A DNA stretch of 64,000 nucleotides from Pseudomonas sp. Q2-TVG4-2 (lineage in GTDB: Bacteria; Pseudomonadota; Gammaproteobacteria; Pseudomonadales; Pseudomonadaceae), in NCBI RefSeq assembly GCF_013620795.1, contig NZ_LGLW01000006.1, positions 124,001 to 188,000 of the forward strand, read 5' to 3'. The notes beneath the pieces were generated by a model. The model ran no database searches and was not told the origin of the DNA. It was given only the letters and a program-made list of their open reading frames with translations. The first letter of the stretch is position 1. Every line of letters starts with the position of its first letter. Positions 7,430-16,493 of the stretch are shown here, piece after piece. A program made the translations under genes and the position numbers.

Positions 7430-9706
7430 ATGAACGATATAGAGACCATGAGCGCGAATTCCGATGTGCAACGGCTGGATTTCAATACCCCGGCTCTGCA
7501 ACGCAAGCGCCGTATACGTGCGCTGAAAGACAACCTGGCGCGCTGGTACGTCTCCATTGGTGGCCTCGCTGTGCTTGGCGCGATCACCCTGATCTTCTTC
7601 TACCTCGCTCAGGTCGTGGTGCCCATGTTTCAGGGCGCCGAGCTGGAGGCGCGCGATATGCAGCAGCCGGCTTGGCTGGCCGATGCCGGTAAGCCGCTGC
7701 TGCTGGCGGTAGAAGAGCAGAACAAAGTTGCCATGCGCCTCGGCGCTGACGGCCAGGTGCGCTTCTTCAGCGTCCAGACCGGAGAGTCGCTGCGTAGCAT
7801 CGCGCTGCCGTTGCCGGCGGACAGTCGCATTGTTTCGGTTGGCGAGGATACGCCTGGCAATCGCCGGATGGTGCTCGGCCTGAGCAACGGCCAGGTGCTG
7901 GTCGCCGAGCACAACTATAAGGTCAGTTACCCCAGCGGCAAGAAGACCATCACGCCCCAGCTTGACTATCCCTTCGGGGAAGAGCCGCTGGATCTGGATC
8001 CGCAAGGCCGACCCATCGAGCATGCGGCAGTCAGCCTGAACGGCAAGACCTTGATGGTTGCTGGCGCCACTGACAGCGTTCTGCATGCCTTGAGCATCTC
8101 GGCCACCGAGAACTTGCTTACTGGCGAGACCAGCCTGGAGCAGACGCGCCTGAACCTGCCGCAGCTCTCCGAGCCGATCAAAGCGTTGCGGGTCGATCCT
8201 CGCCACATGTGGCTGTTCGCGGTGAGTGGTCGGGCCAGCGTTGACGTCTTCGATCTGCGCCGCAAACAACTCAACGGCCGCTACAAGCTGCTCGGCGGCA
8301 ACGGTGAAATCACTACCGTCGCATGGCTGCTTGGCGGCATTTCGCTGATGGTCGGCGATTCTGCGGGTGGCATCGGTCAGTGGTTCATGGTCCGCAGCGA
8401 CGATGGCCAGGCCGAACTGAAGAACGTGCGCAGCTTCCAGTTGGGCGATCAGCCGATCAGCCAGATCATTCCGGAACAGCGCCGCAAAGGTTTCCTCGCC
8501 CTGGATACTGCCGGTACGCTGGGCATCTTCCACAGCACTGCGCACCGTACTCTGTTGACCGAGCAGGTCGCCGACGGCGCCGCCGTGGCGGCCATGTCCC
8601 CGCGAGCCACTCGCCTGCTGGTAGAGTCTGGCGACCAGCTGCAGCGTTTCGTGATCGATAATCCGCATCCGGAAATCTCCTGGAGCGCACTCTGGGGCAA
8701 GGTCTGGTACGAAAGCTATCCGGAGCCTGATTACGTCTGGCAGTCGACCTCGGCAACCGGCGATTTCGAGCCCAAGCTGAGCCTCTCGCCACTGGCCTTC
8801 GGTACGCTCAAGGCGGCTTTCTACGCCATGCTGTTGGCGGCTCCGCTGGCGATCTGCGCGGCTTTTTATACCGCTTACTTCATGGCCCCCGCGCTGCGTC
8901 GCAAGGTCAAGCCAGTAATCGAATTGATGGAGGCGTTGCCGACGGTCATCCTCGGCTTCTTTGCCGGCCTGTTTCTCGCGCCATATCTGGAAAACCACCT
9001 GCCCGGCATCTTCAGTCTGCTTCTGCTGATGCCTGTTGGCATTCTGCTGGCCGGCTGGTTCTGGAGCCGGTTGCCGGAAAACATTCGCCTGAGCGTGCCG
9101 GATGGCTGGGAAGCGGTGCTGCTGATCCCGGTGATCCTGTTCGTGGGCTGGGGGGCGCTGGCGGTCAGCGGCTACCTGGAAAACTGGTTCTTTGGCGGTG
9201 ACATGCGCCTGTGGCTGTCCAACGACATGGGCATCCCCTTCGATCAGCGCAACGCCCTGGTGATTGGTCTGGCGATGGGCTTCGCGGTGATTCCGACGAT
9301 TTACTCGATTGCTGAGGACGCCGTGTTCAGCGTGCCACGCAGCCTTACCCTGGGTTCGTTGGCCCTGGGTGCGACGCCCTGGCAGACGCTCACTCGCGTG
9401 GTGCTGCTGACCGCCAGCCCGGGGATCTTCTCCGCCCTGATGATCGGTATGGGCCGGGCTGTCGGCGAAACCATGATCGTGCTGATGGCCACCGGCAACA
9501 CGCCGATCATGGAAGCCAACATCTTCGAAGGCATGCGCACCCTGGCAGCCAACGTCGCGGTGGAAATGCCCGAGTCGGAGGTGGGCAGCACCCACTATCG
9601 CGTGCTGTTCCTCGCCGCGATGGTGCTGCTGATGTTCACCTTCGTGATGAACACGCTGGCCGAGCTGATTCGCCAGCGCCTGCGCCGTAAGTACGCCAGC
9701 CTGTAA
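7430..9706 (+). CDS. pstC: Phosphate ABC transporter permease PstC, long form
   Basis: Permease subunit of the high-affinity phosphate importer. At about 758 residues it is much longer than E. coli PstC (about 320). After a basic N-terminus and one helix near residues 42-65 there is an extra domain of about 400 residues, probably periplasmic, with WD-like strand repeats. The permease domain occupies roughly residues 465-758 and contains the ATPase-contact EAA loop TLGSLALGATPWQTLTR. The start at ATG 7430 is favoured by CAGGA at 7417-7421; a GTG at 7412 and an ATG at 7448 are alternatives. Long PstC proteins of this kind are known in Pseudomonas. Confidence 0.92.
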   Translation: MNDIETMSANSDVQRLDFNTPALQRKRRIRALKDNLARWYVSIGGLAVLGAITLIFFYLAQVVVPMFQGAELEARDMQQPAWLADAGKPLLLAVEEQNKVAMRLGADGQVRFFSVQTGESLRSIALPLPADSRIVSVGEDTPGNRRMVLGLSNGQVLVAEHNYKVSYPSGKKTITPQLDYPFGEEPLDLDPQGRPIEHAAVSLNGKTLMVAGATDSVLHALSISATENLLTGETSLEQTRLNLPQLSEPIKALRVDPRHMWLFAVSGRASVDVFDLRRKQLNGRYKLLGGNGEITTVAWLLGGISLMVGDSAGGIGQWFMVRSDDGQAELKNVRSFQLGDQPISQIIPEQRRKGFLALDTAGTLGIFHSTAHRTLLTEQVADGAAVAAMSPRATRLLVESGDQLQRFVIDNPHPEISWSALWGKVWYESYPEPDYVWQSTSATGDFEPKLSLSPLAFGTLKAAFYAMLLAAPLAICAAFYTAYFMAPALRRKVKPVIELMEALPTVILGFFAGLFLAPYLENHLPGIFSLLLLMPVGILLAGWFWSRLPENIRLSVPDGWEAVLLIPVILFVGWGALAVSGYLENWFFGGDMRLWLSNDMGIPFDQRNALVIGLAMGFAVIPTIYSIAEDAVFSVPRSLTLGSLALGATPWQTLTRVVLLTASPGIFSALMIGMGRAVGETMIVLMATGNTPIMEANIFEGMRTLAANVAVEMPESEVGSTHYRVLFLAAMVLLMFTFVMNTLAELIRQRLRRKYASL

Positions 9707-9732
9707 TACGAGCCGCGCCTGCGGGCGTAACA

Positions 9733-9752
9733 CGCAGCCGATTGCGGCTGCG
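9733..9752 (+). other. Hairpin between pstC and pstA
   Basis: CGCAGCCG (9733-9740) and CGGCTGCG (9745-9752) form a perfect 8-bp stem with an ATTG tetraloop in the 72-bp gap. No U run follows, so it is more likely an RNA processing, stability or translation-tuning element than a terminator. The role is inferred. Confidence 0.6.
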
Positions 9753-9778
9753 ACAGATTTCGACAAAGGTATCGATCC

Positions 9779-11449
9779 GTGAAAAAGGATTCGCTGAAAA
9801 CCTGGATCAAGAGTGGCACCCCTTGGGTCTGGATGAACGCCGGCGCCGTGTCCATCGCCGTGATCATGACCCTGGGGCTGCTGGCGGTGATCGCCGTGCG
9901 CGGCCTTGAACATTTCTGGCCGGACGACGTAATCGTCACCGATTACCAGATCCCTGGTGGCGAGCGTCGGGTGATGGCCGGGGAGGTGGTGCAGTCCGAA
10001 GAAGTACCCCGTGCTCGCCTGGCAGCCAGTGGCCTGCCGGTGGACGTTGAGGGCGGCGAGTTCATGACGCGCGAGCTGCTCAAGGTCGGCAACCGCGAGG
10101 TATATGGCGCGGATTTCTCCTGGGTCGTCGGCGAGTGGCTGAGCAACCCGCGCAAGCCTGTCGACCTGGTTGCTCTGGAGCGTCGGGAGTGGGGCAATTT
10201 CTACGGCGAGCTGATCGCCGTCAAGGAGAACGGCGAACTGGTGGCCGAGGGTGAGGCTGCATGGGATGAGTTGCAGCGTCGCATCGAGCGCATCGATGAG
10301 CTGCATGGTCAGATCGCGCATCTGGAGAAGGTCGATATCGGCCGCATCAACCACGGCCTCGAGCGCCTGCGCCTGAAGACCCGCAAGCTCGAGCTCGACA
10401 ATCAGCTCGATGAGGCTGCACAAGCACAGCTCGATGCCGAACGTGCCCAGTGGGACACCGAGTACAAGGCGCTCGAGGGCGAGCTGGTGGCGCTCTATCA
10501 GGGCTTCAATCGTGACAGCATCACCATGCGCACCATGGACGGTCAGGAGAAGGAGATCAGCCTCGGCAAGATAGTGCGCGCCTACCGCCCGAACGCTATG
10601 TCGACTCTCGACAAGTTGGGTTTCTACTTTGCCAAGCTCTGGGAGTTCGTCAGTGAAGAGCCGCGCGAGGCGAATACCGAAGGCGGCATCTTCCCGGCGA
10701 TCTTCGGCACCGTGCTGATGACCATCATCATGGCAGTGATCGTCACCCCGTTCGGCGTGATCGCGGCGGTATATCTGCGTGAATACGCCAAGCAGGGCAT
10801 TCTCACCCGCATCATCCGCATCGCGGTGAACAACCTCGCCGGCGTGCCATCGATTGTCTACGGAGTGTTCGGCCTGGGCTTCTTCGTCTACGTACTGGGT
10901 GGCTCGCTCGACCGCATCTTCTACCCGGAAGCGGCGCCGGCGCCAGTATTCGGTACGCCCGGCCTGTTGTGGGCATCGTTGACGCTGGCGATCCTGACCT
11001 TGCCGGTGGTGATCGTCGCCACCGAGGAAGGTCTGGCGCGTATTCCGCGAATCCTTCGCGAAGGTTCGCTGGCGCTGGGTGCGACCAAATCTGAGACGCT
11101 GTGGAAAGTGGTATTGCCGATGGCAAGTCCGGCGATGATGACCGGCCTGATCCTCGCCGTGGCGCGTGCCGCGGGTGAAGTGGCGCCACTGATGCTGGTC
11201 GGCGTGGTCAAGCTGGCACCGAGCCTGCCGCTCAACGGTAACTACCCCTATTTGCACCTCGATCAGAAGATCATGCACCTGGGCTTCCACATCTACGACG
11301 TCGGTTTCCAAAGCCCCAACGTCGAGGCGGCGCGGCCCCTGGTCTATGCAACGGCGCTGCTGTTGGTGCTGGTGATCGCAATCCTGAACCTCTCTGCAGT
11401 CGTGATTCGTAACCATTTGCGCGAAAAATACAAAGCGCTCGACCACTAA
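9779..11449 (+). CDS. pstA: Phosphate ABC transporter permease PstA, long form
   Basis: Partner permease of PstC. 556 residues, against about 300 for E. coli PstA. One helix near residues 20-42 is followed by an extra domain of about 260 residues with a charged helical stretch (around residues 160-245, rich in Glu, Leu and Arg, coiled-coil-like). The permease domain lies at about 305-550, with the EAA loop REGSLALGATKSETLWKVVL. The start is GTG 9779, preceded by an AAAGG site at about 9762. Together with long PstC it suggests that the two extra domains meet outside the membrane. pstB follows after a structured gap of 81 bp. Confidence 0.92.
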   Translation: MKKDSLKTWIKSGTPWVWMNAGAVSIAVIMTLGLLAVIAVRGLEHFWPDDVIVTDYQIPGGERRVMAGEVVQSEEVPRARLAASGLPVDVEGGEFMTRELLKVGNREVYGADFSWVVGEWLSNPRKPVDLVALERREWGNFYGELIAVKENGELVAEGEAAWDELQRRIERIDELHGQIAHLEKVDIGRINHGLERLRLKTRKLELDNQLDEAAQAQLDAERAQWDTEYKALEGELVALYQGFNRDSITMRTMDGQEKEISLGKIVRAYRPNAMSTLDKLGFYFAKLWEFVSEEPREANTEGGIFPAIFGTVLMTIIMAVIVTPFGVIAAVYLREYAKQGILTRIIRIAVNNLAGVPSIVYGVFGLGFFVYVLGGSLDRIFYPEAAPAPVFGTPGLLWASLTLAILTLPVVIVATEEGLARIPRILREGSLALGATKSETLWKVVLPMASPAMMTGLILAVARAAGEVAPLMLVGVVKLAPSLPLNGNYPYLHLDQKIMHLGFHIYDVGFQSPNVEAARPLVYATALLLVLVIAILNLSAVVIRNHLREKYKALDH

Positions 11450-11462
11450 TAGCCGACAGACA

Positions 11463-11515
11463 CGCTGGAGGCCCGGCGCTGCAAAAATCCGCAGCCGTGC
11501 TTCTAGCCTCCAGCG
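11463..11515 (+). other. Long structured inverted repeat between pstA and pstB
   Basis: CGCTGGAGGC (11463-11472) pairs perfectly with GCCTCCAGCG (11506-11515). Inside it, GCTGC and GCAGC flank an AAAAATCC loop, so a two-tier stem can form. It begins 14 nt after the pstA stop and ends 15 nt before the pstB start, just upstream of the GGAG of the pstB ribosome-binding site. A role in setting PstB dosage or in mRNA cleavage is inference. Confidence 0.65.
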
Positions 11516-11530
11516 ATACGGAGACATCTC

Positions 11531-12361
11531 ATGTCACAAACAAAGACGCATTCCATCGACATCTCGGCGCTGGGTCGTGACAAGCGCGCACTGGATCTGG
11601 CCAACGAAGCCGTGGCCATCGAAGTGCCCGACCTGAGCCTCTACTACGGCGAAAAGCAGGCGCTGTACAACGTCAGCATGAACATTCCGCGCCAGCGCGT
11701 GACTGCCTTCATCGGCCCGTCCGGCTGCGGTAAGTCGACCCTGCTGCGCTGCTTCAATCGGATGAACGATCTAGTCGATGGCTGCCGCATCGAAGGCGCG
11801 ATCAACCTCGATGGGCACAACATCTACCGCAAGGGCGAGGACGTCGCCGACCTGCGCCGTCGCGTTGGCATGGTGTTCCAGAAGCCCAACCCGTTCCCCA
11901 AGAGCATCTACGAGAACGTGGTCTACGGCCTGCGCATTCAGGGCATCAAGCAAAAGCGCGTGCTCGACGAGACCGTCGAATGGGCGCTCAAGGGCGCGGC
12001 GCTCTGGGATGAAGTCAAGGATCGCCTGCACGAGTCGGCACTGGGCCTTTCCGGCGGCCAGCAGCAGCGCCTGGTGATCGCACGGACCATCGCCGTGCAG
12101 CCCGAAGTGCTGCTGCTCGACGAACCCAGCTCGGCACTCGACCCGATCTCCTCGCTGAAGGTCGAGGAACTGATCTACGAGCTCAAGGCCAAGTACACCA
12201 TCGTCATCGTCACCCACAACATGCAGCAGGCAGCGCGGGTGTCGGATTACACCGCGTTCATGTACATGGGCAAGCTGATCGAGTATGGCGATACCGATAC
12301 GCTGTTCACCAATCCCGACAAGAAGCAGACGGAAGACTACATCACCGGCCGCTACGGCTAA
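11531..12361 (+). CDS. pstB: Phosphate ABC transporter ATP-binding protein
   Basis: ATPase that drives phosphate import and, with PhoU, passes the phosphate signal to PhoR. 276 residues. Walker [10 protein letters not shown], signature LSGGQQQR, Walker [13 protein letters not shown] and the H-loop VTHNMQQ are all intact. Start ATG 11531 follows GGAGAC about eight bases upstream. Compared with E. coli PstB (257 residues) there is a short polar N-terminal extension of about 25 residues before the ABC core. It lies in the pstCAB-phoU operon. Confidence 0.97.
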   Translation: MSQTKTHSIDISALGRDKRALDLANEAVAIEVPDLSLYYGEKQALYNVSMNIPRQRVTAFIGPSGCGKSTLLRCFNRMNDLVDGCRIEGAINLDGHNIYRKGEDVADLRRRVGMVFQKPNPFPKSIYENVVYGLRIQGIKQKRVLDETVEWALKGAALWDEVKDRLHESALGLSGGQQQRLVIARTIAVQPEVLLLDEPSSALDPISSLKVEELIYELKAKYTIVIVTHNMQQAARVSDYTAFMYMGKLIEYGDTDTLFTNPDKKQTEDYITGRYG

Positions 12362-12534
12362 GGCCATGTGAAACCTCCTCCGGCTTTCGGGCGCGCTTGA
12401 CGTACTACTCGTATTGTCGGCGCGCGCCCTCCGCGCCAGTGAGGATTTCCCAAGGGTCTTAGTGTTAATTCGGTATTCTCAAGGTGCGCTGCGCACCAGA
12501 GCCGCCTAGCGGCAGCCTCCTCGGAGCGAAACAG

Positions 12535-13260
12535 ATGATCAGCAAAGACAGCCACACCCAACACATTTCCCAGCAGTTCAACGCCGAGCTGGAGGAGGTG
12601 CGCAGCCATCTCCTGGCCATGGGCGGCCTGGTGGAGAAACAGGTCAACGATGCGGTCACCGCGCTGGTCGAGGCGGATTCCGGGCTGGCGCAGCAGGTCC
12701 GTGATGTGGATGACCAAATCAATCACATGGAGCGTGACATCGACGAGGAGTGCATTCGCATCCTTGCCCGCCGTCAGCCGGCAGCGTCCGACCTGCGGCT
12801 GATCATCAGCATCTCCAAGTCCGTCATTGACCTGGAGCGCATCGGCGACGAAGCAACCAAGATCGCCCGTCGGGCCATCGAACTGTGCGAAGACGGCGAG
12901 TCGCCGCGCGGCTACGTCGAGGTTCGCCACATCGGCGACCAGGTGCGCCGAATGGTGCAGGAGTCGCTGGATGCCTTCGCCCGCTTCGACGCCGAGCTGG
13001 CGCTGTCGGTCGCACAGTACGACAAGACCGTCGACCGCGAGTACAAGACAGCACTGCGCGAACTGGTCACCTACATGATGGAAGATCCGCGTTCGATCTC
13101 TCGCGTGTTGAATGTGATCTGGGTCCTGCGCTCGCTGGAGCGAATCGGCGACCACGCGCGCAACATCGCCGAGATGGTCATCTACCTGGTGCGCGGTACG
13201 GACGTGCGCCACCTGGGTCTGAAGCGAATGGCCGAGGAAGTCGCCAACAAGCGCGACTGA
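12535..13260 (+). CDS. phoU: Phosphate signalling protein PhoU
   Basis: PhoU, the cytoplasmic negative regulator linking PstSCAB to the PhoR/PhoB system. About 241 residues made of two three-helix PhoU repeats. The metal-binding ERIGD motif appears twice (LERIGDEATKIA in the first repeat, LERIGDHARNIAE in the second). Start ATG 12535 follows GGAG at 12523-12526. The 173-bp gap after pstB contains a short GGTGCGC/GCGCACC hairpin at 12483-12497, which may modulate phoU expression. phoB/phoR are not in the window. Confidence 0.96.
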   Translation: MISKDSHTQHISQQFNAELEEVRSHLLAMGGLVEKQVNDAVTALVEADSGLAQQVRDVDDQINHMERDIDEECIRILARRQPAASDLRLIISISKSVIDLERIGDEATKIARRAIELCEDGESPRGYVEVRHIGDQVRRMVQESLDAFARFDAELALSVAQYDKTVDREYKTALRELVTYMMEDPRSISRVLNVIWVLRSLERIGDHARNIAEMVIYLVRGTDVRHLGLKRMAEEVANKRD

Positions 13261-13293
13261 CGGGATCGGTTAGCCGAATCCGGCTCAGCATCA

Positions 13294-13368
13294 TAGGGTG
13301 GGCCTCAGCCCACCCTACTTGTTAGGCGTTCCACGTCAGCCCACCCTACGTGCTTGGCGCTCCGTCTC
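13294..13368. repeat. GTAGGGTGGGC-type intergenic repeat with tandem half units
   Basis: TAGGGTGGGC (13294-13303) and GCCCACCCTA (13308-13317) form a 10-bp hairpin with loop CTCA, 33 bp after phoU. The right half belongs to a roughly 31-bp direct repeat: 13307-13337 and 13338-13368 both begin AGCCCACCCTAC and share about 24 of 31 bases; a third unit starts at 13369 but decays. Similar GGGTGGGC/GCCCACCC pairs occur at 21252-21286. It lies between convergent phoU and the DUF3482 gene and may serve as a terminator. Confidence 0.6.
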
Positions 13369-13395
13369 AGCCGACCGGACAGCAGGCGAAAGGGC

Positions 13396-14769
13396 TCAGC
13401 TCTTATGCAGTTCGGCCTGCAATGCACTCATCGCCGCCTGGCGCTCGCCGTCTTGCAGCCGGGCGTCGGGATTGAGCGACGACCATTCCGGGTGCGCGCG
13501 GCAACGGTGCAGCGCCTCGGGCAGTTTGCCCTCGCGCCAGGCTTTGTCATCTGGCGTATCGAGGCGGATGGCATCCACCGCGGCGTGCCCTCGGGCCGCG
13601 AGGGCGGCCAACAGCTGCCGCTGGCGCAGAGCGAGCAGGCGCAGCACGGCATCGTCGACCGTCAGCTCGCGTTGTCCCTTGAGCTTGCCCAGCAGGCGGT
13701 TGCCATAGTGCCGTGCCGTCTGCGCGCCGCCGCCGGCGATCGCGCCGAGCAGCGCCGCCGCACCTAGCGTGATACCACCGACCATAAGGTCGACGCCGGC
13801 ACCGGCTGCCGCACCGGCGGCCATGCCGCCACCGATCTTCACGCCAAGCTCTTTGAGCGTTTCCGGGTTGAATAGATCATCGCCCCAGCGGCCGTCGAGC
13901 AAGGGCAAATCGGCCGGCGCGGCATCCTGTGGGCGGAAGCCGTAGAGGCGCAGCATGGCTTCCACACAGCTTTGCTCGCGTGCGCGTACGGCGTCGTGCA
14001 GTTCACGAATGGCACCGCGTTCCAGCTCCGGCTGGGCGGCGACGCTACGCCGACAGGCCGCCACATCCACCAGTAACTCGGCGATCAACCGATTGCCCTC
14101 GCTCAGCCGTGCGGCGGCCTGGGCTTCATGGTCGTCGATAAGGCGCTGCAGCTTGGGACGCGACTGCTCCAGTAGCAATGCGAGGCTTTCATAGAGCCGG
14201 CGCTCGCCGTCGATCGGCGGCGCCACGCTGTCGTAGCGCACCAGGGCGTGCAGCCCCAGCCGCGCCAGCGCCTCGCGCCATTCAGCTTCGCGATGGCCGG
14301 GTAGCGCGACGAAGTTGAGCACGGGAAGCAGCGGCTTGCCGCAGCCAGCGAGCACCGCCAACTCATCCTTGTACTTGGCCAGTATCGGCTCGCGGGCGTC
14401 GATGATGTAGAGGCCGGCATCGCTGGCCAGCAGCTGGCGCAGCACCTTGGCCTCCTGCTCGAAACGTTGGCGTGCCTCGCTGCCTTCGAAAAACCGGGCG
14501 GTGCGCGCCGGACCATCAAGGCGCTCGCCAGGGCGTTCGATGCGCTCCAGATGGTCGAGCAGAGCGATCGCATCTTCCAGCCCCGGCGTGTCGTAGAGCT
14601 CCAGCAGCGGCTCGCCATCCACCGACAGCCGCGCGCCCTCGACGTGACGAGTGGTACTCGGCCGATGCGACACCTCGCCGAAGCCGATATCGCGGGTGAG
14701 GGTGCGCATCAGCGAGGTTTTGCCGACGTTGGTGTGGCCGACCAGGGCGAGTGTCAGCGGCGCGCTCAT
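13396..14769 (-). CDS. GTPase with DUF3482 domain
   Basis: A P-loop GTPase of 457 residues. The N-terminal Era/MnmE-like G domain has G1 GHTNVGKTS (residues 11-19), a G2-type STTRHVEG and G3 DTPG (near residue 60). A glycine/alanine-rich hydrophobic stretch follows (about 315-355, GGGMAAGAAAGAG and similar), which could associate with membrane. The C-terminal half fits DUF3482. Function unknown. The start codon, 117 bp from the DUF2868 membrane protein gene, and the same direction suggest a two-gene unit; such pairs recur in Pseudomonas. Identification of the domains is from recognition, not a search. Confidence 0.85.
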   Translation of the reverse strand: MSAPLTLALVGHTNVGKTSLMRTLTRDIGFGEVSHRPSTTRHVEGARLSVDGEPLLELYDTPGLEDAIALLDHLERIERPGERLDGPARTARFFEGSEARQRFEQEAKVLRQLLASDAGLYIIDAREPILAKYKDELAVLAGCGKPLLPVLNFVALPGHREAEWREALARLGLHALVRYDSVAPPIDGERRLYESLALLLEQSRPKLQRLIDDHEAQAAARLSEGNRLIAELLVDVAACRRSVAAQPELERGAIRELHDAVRAREQSCVEAMLRLYGFRPQDAAPADLPLLDGRWGDDLFNPETLKELGVKIGGGMAAGAAAGAGVDLMVGGITLGAAALLGAIAGGGAQTARHYGNRLLGKLKGQRELTVDDAVLRLLALRQRQLLAALAARGHAAVDAIRLDTPDDKAWREGKLPEALHRCRAHPEWSSLNPDARLQDGERQAAMSALQAELHKS

Positions 14770-14796
14770 GGCTTATGGCCCCGCTGCGTTCGCCGT

Positions 14797-14867
14797 TGGA
14801 GGAGCCAGCTAGCTGGCGATCTTCTGTACGAAGTTGCCGCTTTGATCGCCAGCAATCTGGCTTCTAC
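14797..14867. repeat. Inverted REP pair (REPIN) between the DUF2868 and DUF3482 genes
   Basis: Left arm 14797-14820 contains GGAGGAGCCAGCTAGCTGGC, followed by GAT. Right arm 14845-14867 is the reverse complement of GTAGAAGCCAGATTGCTGGC followed by GAT. The two arms are separated by 24 bp and match the unit at 774-795. An intact inverted pair in the gap of a probable two-gene operon would place a hairpin in the shared transcript. Confidence 0.75.
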
Positions 14868-14886
14868 TAGAATCACGCTGCGCTCA

Positions 14887-16293
14887 TCAGTCATGGCCGC
14901 TCTCCAGCCAGGTCAGTGGTGCGCTGGTGGAATGAGGCAAGGCGAGGCTGTCCAGCGCCTGTTTCCAGTCCTGTAAGCGGTCGCTGTCCAGTGCCTCGCC
15001 GGCCTGAGGCTGCAACAGCCAGACGCGGCTCTGCGCGGCGCAACGGCTGAGCTCGCCGATCAGCGCCCGGGTGCCGCGATCCGGCGATCGGCGAGGATCG
15101 CAGGCGATGGCGAGACGTTGCGGTGGGAAACGTGTCAACTGCTCCAGCAACCGACGCCGCTGCTCGCGATCATCCAATACGCCAGCATCAGCAACGGACT
15201 TGGGCAGTTTCGGGGGCCAGGGATGGCTCGGGTCCAGCTCGATGGCAACCAGCACCGCGCCCTCGCTGCCGTCCAGTTGTGCGCCGGCGCCTGGCGCGTG
15301 CAGTTGTTCCGGCGCGGCGTCGCTGACACCGAGGCGCTCGCTGGAGGGCTGCAGACGCTCACGGAGCAGCCGGTAGGCGGGCAACTGCAGGTCGAGCTGT
15401 AGCTGTGCCCGCCCACGTCGCCAGCGCCACAGGCAGAACACTGCAAGTAGCAGGCGCGGCAGTAAACCGTAGACCAGCATCACGCCAACCAGCCAGCCGG
15501 CCCAGCTTTGACGGGCGGTTTCGGCGCCCCCGGTCAGGGCTCCGCTGGCGCGGATCTGGTCGATATCCGGCACGCTGAAGCCGAGCAGCGAAGGCAACGT
15601 ACCGAGCGCCTGGGTCAGGCTGATAAATGCGCCTTCGCCAAGAATGGTGGTCTCCCAGAGAAAGCCGTAGCGCCGCGTGGCCAACAACGCGAGGAGGGTC
15701 AACAGGGCGCTGCTCATCGCAACTAGCCATAAACCGTGCACCCCGAGCCCTAACAGCCAGCGCCCGAGGCGACGCTGTTCCAGCACGGCCAACAGCGCTG
15801 GCGCCAACTGCACGGCGCGGGCATCCCGGGACAGCTTTTCGCTGAGCCAGAGCCATAGCCGACCCAATGCGCCGCCCGTATCGCCAGCGAAAAGAAAACC
15901 CAGCAGCCAGCCCAGCAGCATCAACAGATTCAGCCCGAGCAGGCTGCCCAACGCCCAGAACACATTGACCGGCCGTACCCCATCACCAAGCGCCGCGAAT
16001 GCCAGTCCAGCGCCGGTGAAAAGCGCGAGCAGAACGAGTGCCAAACCGGCCAGCCGCGCGCCCTGCCGCCAGTGTCGCAGCGCGTCGATCAGACCGTCAC
16101 GGCGTGCTAGCCACAGCGCACGATATTCAATCCGTTCAGGCAGTTGTCCGCCCTGCGCACGGGCTTGGCGATTGGCTTCGGCATCATCGAGCGGGCCGGC
16201 ATGCTCTTCGCGCAGGCGCACGGCTTCGGTCAGCCAGAGGCGATCGAGTGTGTTCGAAGGCGGCAGGGGAGGTGGGGACACGCGGCTTCTCAT
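14887..16293 (-). CDS. DUF2868 membrane protein
   Basis: 468 residues, fitting the DUF2868 family. It has a polar N-terminal region with an Arg/Glu-rich segment (about 20-75), then two helices near 80-100 and 112-135, two more near 185-210 and 260-300, and a long soluble C-terminal part rich in Arg, Leu and Pro. Function unknown. It lies immediately upstream of the DUF3482 GTPase in the same direction, separated by an REP pair; the pairing suggests that the GTPase acts on or through this membrane protein. The start is tentative. Confidence 0.8.
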   Translation of the reverse strand: MRSRVSPPPLPPSNTLDRLWLTEAVRLREEHAGPLDDAEANRQARAQGGQLPERIEYRALWLARRDGLIDALRHWRQGARLAGLALVLLALFTGAGLAFAALGDGVRPVNVFWALGSLLGLNLLMLLGWLLGFLFAGDTGGALGRLWLWLSEKLSRDARAVQLAPALLAVLEQRRLGRWLLGLGVHGLWLVAMSSALLTLLALLATRRYGFLWETTILGEGAFISLTQALGTLPSLLGFSVPDIDQIRASGALTGGAETARQSWAGWLVGVMLVYGLLPRLLLAVFCLWRWRRGRAQLQLDLQLPAYRLLRERLQPSSERLGVSDAAPEQLHAPGAGAQLDGSEGAVLVAIELDPSHPWPPKLPKSVADAGVLDDREQRRRLLEQLTRFPPQRLAIACDPRRSPDRGTRALIGELSRCAAQSRVWLLQPQAGEALDSDRLQDWKQALDSLALPHSTSAPLTWLESGHD

Positions 16294-16493
16294 AGATGGG
16301 CTCGGTCCTGAGGATAACCCTTACCGGCCAAGAGGGTGAAACGGCCGTCCGCTGGCGCAGCGCGCGGATTTTGCTAGCATCCGCCGCCGATCATCTGATC
16401 GCTCCGCGGTTCGCCGCGTCATCTGCCAGGGACAGACCGGTTCGCCAAGCAGCGCTTTTCCGCTGCCCTGCGCACCCTCAAAAGGACTTTGCC

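Noticed and set aside
7364-11527. An antisense open frame of 1,387 codons on the minus strand across pstC and pstA
   Set aside because: It mirrors the coding frames of pstC and pstA, which are in the same phase. Its translation is rich in Gln, His and Arg with no motif, a known effect of high-GC codon bias. pstC/pstA themselves are unambiguous.
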